Below, in pieces: positions 8,789-15,403 of a stretch of DNA of 52,531 nt; the stretch's first letter is position 1; every line of letters starts with the position of its first letter. This stretch comes from Myxococcales bacterium (GTDB taxonomy: Bacteria > Myxococcota_A > UBA9160 > UBA4427): positions 333 to 52,863 of the forward strand of contig DUBZ01000155.1 in NCBI GenBank assembly GCA_012960035.1, written 5' to 3'. The position numbers were made by a program, and so were the translations under genes. The notes under the pieces were generated by a model that did no database searches, was not told where the DNA came from, and was given only the letters and a program-made list of their open reading frames with translations.

Positions 8789-9745
8789 TCAGCTGCCGTG
8801 CGTCTCGAACGTCGTGTCAATGCGATCGATGGCTTCCTGCGGAAGCGTGACGCCCGAAGCCTTGCAGTTCTCTTCGAGCTGCTCTGGGCGGGTCGCGCCG
8901 ACAATCACACTCGCAACGCCGCGGTCACGCAGACACCAAGCGAGTGCGAGCTGAGACATCGAAAGACCGAGCCCGTCTGCGACCGGGAACAGGCTTTCTA
9001 CCTTGGCGAGCTCAGCGGCTTCGAGGTAGCGGCCCATGAAGCGGCCGTGCTTCTGGTCCGTCGCACGGCTGCCGCTCGGCATGGCGCCGCCACAGTACTT
9101 CCCGGTCAATACACCCTGGGCGAGGGGGCTGAATACAATTTGTCCGAGCCCCAGCGACTTCGAAGTGGGAAGGACGCCATCTTCGATCCCGCGCCGCATA
9201 ATCGAATAGTTGGGTTGGTTTGAGATCGGTCGCGGCGCGCCGATCGCGTCTGCTGCATCGCAAGCCTCTTGAATCTGTGCGGCGCTCCATTCCGACACTC
9301 CCCAGTACAAAACCTTTCCCATGCGGATCAAATCGTCGTAGGCGCGCACGGTTTCGGAAACCGGCGTGTCGGAGTCGTAACGATGGCATTGATGAATATC
9401 GATGTAGTCCGTCCCGAGTCGTTTGAGCGAGCCGTGAACGCTTTCGAAAACATGTTTGCGGGAAAGGCCCTTGTCATTCGGCCGGTCGCTCATGGCAAAG
9501 AAACACTTGGTTGCAATCACAAGGTGATGACGGGGGATGTTGCGCAGGGTCTGCCCCAACACTTCTTCGGCGGCGCCGGTGGCGTAGACGTCGGCCGTAT
9601 CAAAAAAACTGATCCCAAGATCATAAGCCGACTCGATGACCTTGGCGCTTTCCGGGATGTCGACCGCAGAGCCAAATGTAAGCCAGCTTCCAAGCGCCAA
9701 CTCGGTGACCTCAAGACCGCTATTTCCAATCCGTCGAGTTTCCAT
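8789..9745 (-). CDS. Aldo/keto reductase
   Basis: A 318-residue (alpha/beta)8 NADPH-dependent oxidoreductase. The catalytic tetrad is visible: Asp in FFDTADVYATG, Tyr four residues on, Lys in IATKCFF and His in IDIHQCHRYD. The end carries the cofactor motif SVIVGATRPEQLEEN. The pattern METRRIGNSGLEVTELALG and the KCFF/HQCHR blocks place it with the potassium-channel beta-subunit-like/YghZ group of AKRs, whose usual substrates are small aldehydes. It is divergent from miaE with a short 78-base space. Confidence 0.9.
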   Translation of the reverse strand: METRRIGNSGLEVTELALGSWLTFGSAVDIPESAKVIESAYDLGISFFDTADVYATGAAEEVLGQTLRNIPRHHLVIATKCFFAMSDRPNDKGLSRKHVFESVHGSLKRLGTDYIDIHQCHRYDSDTPVSETVRAYDDLIRMGKVLYWGVSEWSAAQIQEACDAADAIGAPRPISNQPNYSIMRRGIEDGVLPTSKSLGLGQIVFSPLAQGVLTGKYCGGAMPSGSRATDQKHGRFMGRYLEAAELAKVESLFPVADGLGLSMSQLALAWCLRDRGVASVIVGATRPEQLEENCKASGVTLPQEAIDRIDTTFETHGS

Positions 9746-9811
9746 GTCTGAATTCTAGCTCGATTTTGAGCATGGGAAGCGAAGGCGAGCCATCCCCATT
9801 GGTTTCGTCGT

Positions 9812-9817
9812 TATACT
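9812..9817 (+). promoter_or_regulatory. Possible -10 box giving a leaderless miaE transcript
   Basis: TATACT ends six bases before the A of the miaE ATG (9824), which is the normal distance from a -10 box to a start of transcription. No Shine-Dalgarno lies before the ATG. No good -35 is seen, so confidence is low. Confidence 0.35.
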
Positions 9818-9823
9818 GCGACG

Positions 9824-10399
9824 ATGCTGAACCTTGCCGAAGATTCAAATCCCGAATGGGTCGACCGCGCTGTGGCGCATCTCGATGAGGTGTTGCTCGA
9901 CCATACGCACTGCGAAAAAAAGGCCGCCGGCGGCGCGTTGCGCTTGCTGTTCAGCTACCCCAACCAGGTTTTTCTCCAGGCGCCGTTGGCAGATCTCGCC
10001 AAAGAAGAACTCACGCATTTCCAACAGCTCCTGGCGTTGCTCGAAGAGCGAGGGATTGCGTTCGAGCGTCAAAAACCGAGCCCGTATGCGGGCAAATTGC
10101 ACGGGAGCATTCGGAGCAAGGATCCCCAACGCCTGACGGACCTGTTGCTCACCTGCGCGTTGATCGAAGCGCGCAGCTGCGAGCGCATGAAGTTGCTTTC
10201 CGAAGCGCCCATCGATCCGTCGTTGCAAGCCTTCTACAAAGAACTTCTCGCGAGCGAAGCGCGCCACCATCAGGTCTATGTCGAACTCGCTTGCCAGGTC
10301 GACACGGCCGAAAATGTGCGTACGCGTCTCGCGGAGCTTGCAGGGGTCGAAGCCAAGATCCTCGCAGAAGCGGGCCCTGACACCCGACTTCACTCCTAG
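9824..10399 (+). CDS. miaE: tRNA-(ms2io6A) hydroxylase MiaE
   Basis: A 191-residue diiron monooxygenase that hydroxylates the isopentenyl group of ms2i6A37 in tRNA. The family signature LLDHTHCEKKAAGGAL is clear, with iron ligands in HCEKKA, EELTHF (ExxH), EARSCERM and EARHHQVYVEL. Length matches the family (about 190-260 residues, short form). It is convergent with the aminotransferase gene and the two share four bases at their stops. The start context lacks a ribosome-binding site. Confidence 0.92.
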   Translation: MLNLAEDSNPEWVDRAVAHLDEVLLDHTHCEKKAAGGALRLLFSYPNQVFLQAPLADLAKEELTHFQQLLALLEERGIAFERQKPSPYAGKLHGSIRSKDPQRLTDLLLTCALIEARSCERMKLLSEAPIDPSLQAFYKELLASEARHHQVYVELACQVDTAENVRTRLAELAGVEAKILAEAGPDTRLHS

Positions 10400-11514
10400 C
10401 TGAGTTCTTCGCGCAGCGCTCCGACCAGGCGGTCCACCGACGTGATTCGGGCGTTTTCGCCCATGAGTCCCACGCGCCAAATCTGACCTGCCAACGAGCC
10501 GAGCCCCGCGCCGACTTCGATGTTGTGCTTGTTGAGCAGGGCGCCTCGCAGTTCCGCTTCGCCTGAATTTAAAATCGCTTCTGGAAGCTGCAACGACGTG
10601 AGCATCGGCAGGCGATGTTCGGCGGCAACCAACGGCGTGAACCCAAACTCGGCGACGCCGTCGATCAACGCCGCGGCGGCTTCTCGGTGTCGCGCTTCAC
10701 GGGCTGCGAGGCCTTCTTCTTCAACGAGCTGCAAACCTTCGGACAGTCCATAGATCGAAGAAATGGGTGCCGTGTGGTGATAGGCGCGCTTGGCACCTTC
10801 GTAGTAGCCGGCGAGGAGCGACACGTCGAGGTACCAGCTCTGCACCGGGGTCGCGCGTTCGCGGACCCGCTCGAGGGCGCGGTCCGAAAAGCTAACCGGC
10901 GACAGGCTCGGTGGGCACGATAGGCATTTTTGCGTGCCACTATAAGCAGCGTCGATTCCCCATTCGTCGAGTTCAACGGCAACCCCGGCAACAGACGTCA
11001 CACAGTCGAGCACCACAAGGCTTCCAACTTCGCGCGCCGCCGCAGCGATTTCGGGAACACGCTGCAGGACGCCAGTCGAAGTCTCGGCGTGAACAAATGC
11101 GGTGAGTTGCGGACGTGTTGCACGGATCGCCGTCACCATCGCGTCGACGTCGAGAGGTTCGCCAAAGGCAGCCTCAACCCGATGAACCTTTGCGCCCGCA
11201 CGACTTGCCACCTCACACATGCGGCCGCCAAAGACTCCGTTCACACCCACCAAAATATTGTCCCCGGGTTCAAGCAAGTTCACCATGCACGCTTCCATCC
11301 CGGCGCTTCCGGTGGCGGAGATGGGAAGCGTGAAGGCGTTCGTCGTCCCGAACACATTGCGAAGGCCTTGCTTGACTTCGTCGAGGAGTTCGATGAAGAG
11401 CGGGTCCAGGTGGCCGAGAAGTGGACGCGAGAGCGCGTCGAGTACGCGGGGGTGGGCATTGCTCGGGCCGGGGCCGAGAAGGAGTCGTTCGGGCAACGTG
11501 TTGAGATCAATCAT
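10396..11514 (-). CDS. Class V aminotransferase (alanine/serine-glyoxylate type)
   Basis: A 372-residue PLP enzyme of the alanine--glyoxylate / serine--glyoxylate group. It opens LLLGPGPSNAHPRVL, has ISATGSAGMEA for phosphate binding, VVLDCVTSVAGV (the cofactor Asp) and the PLP lysine in SGTQKCLSCPP. The final block GLGSLAGQIWRVGLMG matches the family end, where the Arg binds the substrate carboxylate. It probably detoxifies glyoxylate to glycine in the cytoplasm. Purine or phosphonate pathway relatives are possible but no such neighbours are seen. The ATG at 11514 has no clear Shine-Dalgarno. Confidence 0.9.
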   Translation of the reverse strand: MIDLNTLPERLLLGPGPSNAHPRVLDALSRPLLGHLDPLFIELLDEVKQGLRNVFGTTNAFTLPISATGSAGMEACMVNLLEPGDNILVGVNGVFGGRMCEVASRAGAKVHRVEAAFGEPLDVDAMVTAIRATRPQLTAFVHAETSTGVLQRVPEIAAAAREVGSLVVLDCVTSVAGVAVELDEWGIDAAYSGTQKCLSCPPSLSPVSFSDRALERVRERATPVQSWYLDVSLLAGYYEGAKRAYHHTAPISSIYGLSEGLQLVEEEGLAAREARHREAAAALIDGVAEFGFTPLVAAEHRLPMLTSLQLPEAILNSGEAELRGALLNKHNIEVGAGLGSLAGQIWRVGLMGENARITSVDRLVGALREELS

Positions 11515-11826
11515 GGCGCAACACTAGCTCGCACGATCTCCGTCAGGCGAGTTGTGTTGCTGTGTTCACGTTCGACCACGCGGGTTGCGGTGTGCTCGAA
11601 CTGTCCGTCGGTTTGACAGCGTTTGGACCCGGCTCTACCTTGGCACGGCCAACTCGAAGATTTTATCGGACACGCTGAAACGCCTGAATTCAAGCGACAT
11701 CAGCCGAATCAACACACGAGCAATACTCGAACAGGCAAAGAACAACGCACGAAGCGTCATCAACCTAGACCGCGAAATCCAATCCCAAAGAGCCGGTTCA
11801 AAAGCCGACCGAAGTGAGCGTCCACG
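11515..11826. other. Intergenic region, no convincing gene
   Basis: The sequence between the aminotransferase start and the small membrane protein is less GC-rich than its surroundings. An open frame through 11679-11893 reads as a plausible helix, but its codons lack the strong third-position GC of nearby genes and it collides with the next gene. It most likely holds the divergent promoters. Confidence 0.5.
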
Positions 11827-12069
11827 GTGGCTGCAAAACGAAAGAAAAAAGCAACGATCGCTCCGTGGGTCATCACGGCGTTTGCGGTTTTGATCACCGC
11901 GGTTGCAGTGGTTTCGCTCTTGAGCGACCGCCGACTCGCGGTTGCGACCGGCGATGGGGCACGTGATATCCAGGCGGTCGACCTAAATCAAGATCACGAC
12001 CGAGATCAAATCGATCAAAAGAGCCGAGACGAGCTGCGCGACATTTTGCGCGGTGAAGGCGGTTCGTAA
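11827..12069 (+). CDS. Small single-pass membrane protein upstream of dgt
   Basis: An 80-residue product with a basic N-terminus (MAAKRKKKA), one membrane helix (APWVITAFAVLITAVAVVSL, residues 12-31) and a charged cytoplasmic or periplasmic tail rich in D, Q and R ending DELRDILRGEGGS. The positive N-terminus predicts it inside. I do not recognise the family. The start is a GTG. It lies 20 bases before dgt and the two are probably cotranscribed. The tail DLNQDHDRDQIDQKSRDELR looks helical and may bind a partner. Confidence 0.6.
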   Translation: MAAKRKKKATIAPWVITAFAVLITAVAVVSLLSDRRLAVATGDGARDIQAVDLNQDHDRDQIDQKSRDELRDILRGEGGS

Positions 12070-12089
12070 TTGCGCGACGGAGAACCTAG

Positions 12090-13235
12090 TTGCAGGTAGT
12101 GCGCACGCGCGAGTTGGTCGAAAAGGTCGAGGAAGAGGGTCTTGCACCGTACGCGGTGAAGAGCGGCGAAAGCCGAGGCCGAATTCATCCCGAGGCCGAG
12201 CACCGCTACCGCACGGTGTTTCAGCGAGACCGTGACCGGGTTGTTCATTGCCGCGCGTTTCGCCGGCTCGAATACAAGACCCAGGTCTTCGTCTATCACG
12301 AAGGCGATCACTATCGCAATCGCCTGACCCACACGATCGAAAACGCACAGATCGCACGCACGCTTGCGCGGACGCTGTGCCTCAACGAAGACCTCGCCGA
12401 AGCCGTCGCACTGGCCCACGACCTAGGACACACCCCGTTTGCACACGCCGGGGAGCGGGCCCTGAACCAACTCATGCGCGACGACGGCGGCTTCGATCAC
12501 AACCGACAAACCCTGCGCGTCGTCGACCTTCTTGAGTTTCGCTATCCGGCCTTCGATGGGCTCAATCTTTCCCTTGAGGTTCGGGAAGGTTTGCTCAAGC
12601 ACGGTTGCAACTGGCAACACCCGGTGCCGGTGCCCGAGCTTGAAAACCAGCGCTACCTCGAAGCCCAGGTCGCGAATCTCGCCGATGAGATCGCTTATTC
12701 GAACCACGACCTCGACGATGGCTTGAACTCCGGCATCCTCGATCTCGAGATGCTCGAAGATATTTGGATCTGGCGAGAAGCAAAGGGGATTGCGTCGGAA
12801 CGTTGGCGCGGGCGCGACGGCACAGTCGAACCGCGTCAGACCATCACCGCATTGATCGACATTCTCGTCACCGACGCGATCGACAGTACGGCGAAGCGCT
12901 TGAGCGCCGCGAGCCCGGCCACCGCCGACGAAGCCCGAAAGAGCGAACTGCGATTGGTTGGCTATTCGGACCGCGTACACGTTGGCAAGCGCGAACTCAA
13001 AGAATTCCTGCGCAAGCACTTTTACTACCACCCCCGGGTTCAGCGCATGACCGACCGGGCCGAGAAAATCCTCTCCGACCTGTTTCGGGTTCATCGCGAG
13101 GACCTTTCGCTCTTGCCCGACAAAGCGAGGGAAGGGGACGGCGACGACGCGCGCCGGGTCGCGGACTATCTCGCGGGCATGACCGACCGCTTCGCGATGT
13201 CGAGCCACGCCAAACTCGTCGACAGCCACGAGTGA
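12090..13235 (+). CDS. dgt: Deoxyguanosinetriphosphate triphosphohydrolase-like HD enzyme
   Basis: A 381-residue HD-superfamily enzyme that splits dNTPs to nucleoside and triphosphate, helping control the dNTP pool. The metal site shows as HCRAFRRLEYKTQVF, RLTHTIE and the HD motif AHDLGHTPFAHAGE, followed by HNRQTLRVVD; all are standard. It is of the shorter type found outside enterobacteria. The TTG at 12090 is chosen because GGAG (12079-12082) is 7 bases away; the nearest ATG is much further in. A perfect inverted repeat just after the stop probably ends the transcript. Confidence 0.9.
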   Translation: MQVVRTRELVEKVEEEGLAPYAVKSGESRGRIHPEAEHRYRTVFQRDRDRVVHCRAFRRLEYKTQVFVYHEGDHYRNRLTHTIENAQIARTLARTLCLNEDLAEAVALAHDLGHTPFAHAGERALNQLMRDDGGFDHNRQTLRVVDLLEFRYPAFDGLNLSLEVREGLLKHGCNWQHPVPVPELENQRYLEAQVANLADEIAYSNHDLDDGLNSGILDLEMLEDIWIWREAKGIASERWRGRDGTVEPRQTITALIDILVTDAIDSTAKRLSAASPATADEARKSELRLVGYSDRVHVGKRELKEFLRKHFYYHPRVQRMTDRAEKILSDLFRVHREDLSLLPDKAREGDGDDARRVADYLAGMTDRFAMSSHAKLVDSHE

Positions 13236-13241
13236 CGCGGG

Positions 13242-13269
13242 GAGTCTGCGCCTTCTGGTGCGCAGACTC
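13242..13269 (+). terminator. Terminator-like hairpin after dgt
   Basis: GAGTCTGCGC (13242-13251) and GCGCAGACTC (13260-13269) form a perfect 10-base stem with an 8-base loop, seven bases after the dgt stop. No T-run follows, so it may slow or protect ends rather than act as a classic intrinsic terminator. Confidence 0.7.
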
Positions 13270-13672
13270 ATCGTCGGACGCGCGTAGCCTCCGTCGATCG
13301 AGCACAGGGCAAAACCCCTACAGTTGCGGGGGGGGGCGGCGGCCCAGATCGAAATGAACGCACTACGAAGGCTGAAAAACCGTCTAAGTGCGGGAAGGTA
13401 GGCCGAGGTTGGGATATGGTTCCGCCCTAGGCCCGTGGGGGGTGCCGGAAGCAAAATTTAGCCGTTTCTGAAAGCGCGCTGCAAGGTGCGTTGAAAAGTG
13501 TGCGCGTCTCAAAGCATGCGTCGCTGGCGATCGTTTCCAACCGCAAATACCCGCGTATATCTCTCGTTCGACGTTCGCGAACTGCACATCCAGTTCGGCA
13601 ACTAGTTTGGAACCCCGTGAAACTTCAAAAGAAACAGGCATTCCGCGCAACCCGGCTGCGTCGGGCTGCACG
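13270..13672. other. Intergenic region with a G9 run, no gene seen
   Basis: The 400 bases before the next gene contain a run of nine G at 13328-13336 and no recognisable product. The reverse frame 13384-13671 is open but its translation matches nothing I know and it would start inside the promoter region of the next gene. I see no clear RNA gene. Confidence 0.5.
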
Positions 13673-14902
13673 ATGAGCCTCCCCGAAGCACTCGAACGTG
13701 CCGCCGTTGAATTGCCCGATCAGGCAGATCTCATCCGACCGGCGAATGGCGATCCAATCCAGTTGCTTTCAACCCTTGATGAATCGGGTTGTGACAGCGT
13801 GCTCAGTTGGCTGCTCGTGAATGAACCCGTCGCCGGCGAAGAGCTGATGCTTGATTGGTGCGAAGACGATCGCGGCATCGAACGTGTTCAGTCGATCGAC
13901 GTCGGCTCTCTTCCCAAACCGGGCAAAAAACTTCTCCGCAAGGCGCTCCACCGGATGCGCACGAGCGGCATCGATGTGGCTACGAAGAGCGCCCCCGCTC
14001 CGAGCAGTTCGAAAACTCTGACCGATGTGTCCGATGAAATTGCGGGCGCTTACCTCACGTCGGTGGATCCGCGTGGAAGCGTGTTGCTCTTCATTGTCGA
14101 AGCGAACCCGAGCGGCGGCACGCGCTTGTTCCAGGCTGCGCTCGACGAATTGCGCGGCATCGTCGAGTTCGACGTGTACGCAACGGGTCGAAGCAAGACG
14201 CGCAAATTTTTGCGTAAGCTCACAGATCCTTCTGCAACAGGTGCGTCAGGTGCCGTCCAAGTCGATCCGGCATTTGCGCGCAGTTTGATCGCACGCATCG
14301 CCGGGATCCATCCCACGAGCCGACCGTTTCCGCGCGCCTTTAGTGAGTGGCGACGCAAGCTCGAGTCGGGCGCGAGCGACCGATCGTTCGCAGACCAAGT
14401 TGGCGCGGTGGTGACCGGTACCGATGTGGCCGCAAGCGAAGCGATCGAGCGGGTCGCGGCGCGAATTCGAGCCCGGGAAATCGGCCCATGGCCGCCGACG
14501 GCGAGCCAGTTGACGGCGGTGTCGAAATCTTTGGGGACCGCGATCGATGCCGTAATCGAAATGAGCGGCGATGCCCGCGACACTGCGCTCAACGAAGCCG
14601 TTGGTGCGGCAACGGTCTTGCTGTTCGAGGGAGATCATCCGGGTCATACCGGCGCGCGGTTCGAACTCAGCGCCTACGTGGCCCACGTCGATGGGAAGAA
14701 CGAAGAGGCGGCGGACCTGCTCGCCGCAGCGCAATCGATGGGTGGCGACGACATTGGCCAGAACCCAATTGCTCGCGCCATGACCGAAGCCTTCACGGAA
14801 TCGGTGCTCAAGCGTGTCGACGATGCGTCGGCGAGTTCTGACACCGACTCTGCCCCCCTCTCTGGCCCCACCTCTGCCCCCAACCCCGGCACAGGAACTT
14901 AG
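13673..14902 (+). CDS. Conserved-looking protein of unknown function
   Basis: A 409-residue soluble protein that I do not recognise. The ATG at 13673 (MSLPEALERAAVEL) is preferred to an upstream in-frame start at 13607 whose leader looks non-coding. Visible parts: an N-terminal helical region with GKKLLRKALHRMRTSG, a central alpha/beta segment (VLLFIVEANPSGGTRLFQAA, then IVEFDVYATGRSKTRKFLRK), a helical second half, a TPR-like pair RFELSAYVAHVDGKNEEAAD, and a disordered Ser/Pro/Thr tail. Coding bias is strong. The next gene's Shine-Dalgarno overlaps its stop, so the two are an operon leading to the giant DHH-like gene. Confidence 0.7.
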   Translation: MSLPEALERAAVELPDQADLIRPANGDPIQLLSTLDESGCDSVLSWLLVNEPVAGEELMLDWCEDDRGIERVQSIDVGSLPKPGKKLLRKALHRMRTSGIDVATKSAPAPSSSKTLTDVSDEIAGAYLTSVDPRGSVLLFIVEANPSGGTRLFQAALDELRGIVEFDVYATGRSKTRKFLRKLTDPSATGASGAVQVDPAFARSLIARIAGIHPTSRPFPRAFSEWRRKLESGASDRSFADQVGAVVTGTDVAASEAIERVAARIRAREIGPWPPTASQLTAVSKSLGTAIDAVIEMSGDARDTALNEAVGAATVLLFEGDHPGHTGARFELSAYVAHVDGKNEEAADLLAAAQSMGGDDIGQNPIARAMTEAFTESVLKRVDDASASSDTDSAPLSGPTSAPNPGTGT

Positions 14903-14910
14903 GAGCAGCC

Positions 14911-15261
14911 TTGTTGTTGTCACGTGGTCGCTTCTGGAATGCAGCTTTATCCAAGGCCGAGGACGTCGTCGTCCTGTCCTTGTTGCGCGACTCGCTGCCC
15001 GAAGAGTTTCGGGAACTGCGTGAGTTTAAAATCGAAGTCCCGCTCGAAAGTTGGAATCGGGTTCTCAAGCACGCGAGAACCGATCGGAAATTGCTCGGCG
15101 GCATCATGTTGGATTTTACCAATTACAAAGATCAGCTCTCCGTTGCGGTGGGCAGTGATCGGCTCTTCAGTGAGTTGCAAAGCGTCGTGCTCGACGCAAC
15201 CGCAGCGCTGGTGGAATCGGCCGCTCTGACCCTGACCGTCGTGGACGTTGGAGCTGATTGA
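14911..15261 (+). CDS. Small conserved-looking protein of unknown function
   Basis: A 116-residue protein from a run of three TTG codons; AGGAG at 14901-14905 overlaps the end of the previous gene and points to the TTG at 14911 or 14914. It reads as a compact alpha/beta domain (EFKIEVPLESWNRVLKHART, GGIMLDFTNYKDQLSVAVGS, then a final strand LTLTVVDVGAD). No cysteines or catalytic motif stand out. Together with its neighbours it may belong to one functional unit. Family unknown. Confidence 0.65.
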   Translation: MLLSRGRFWNAALSKAEDVVVLSLLRDSLPEEFRELREFKIEVPLESWNRVLKHARTDRKLLGGIMLDFTNYKDQLSVAVGSDRLFSELQSVVLDATAALVESAALTLTVVDVGAD

Positions 15262-15403
15262 ACGACGCGTAGTTGGCGCGGCAATTCTCCGCGCATCGCT
15301 TGTGTCGAACCAAAACAGAAAAGGGAGCCCTGGGAACTGCCCGCAAGATCGAGCGCAACTGCGCCGCATGCTGGCCCCATAAGAGCTCCGAGGAGTAGTA
15401 GTG

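Noticed and set aside
11552..11893. Open frame reading NARSVINLDREIQSQRAG between the aminotransferase and dgt
   Set aside because: Third-position GC is about half, unlike true genes here; it lacks a ribosome site and collides with the better small membrane protein gene.
13328..13336. G9 run as a phase-variation tract
   Set aside because: It lies far from any start codon or promoter element, so slippage would have no obvious effect.
13384..13671. 95-codon minus-strand frame before the unknown operon
   Set aside because: No recognisable features, weak codon bias, and it would occupy the promoter region of the gene at 13673.
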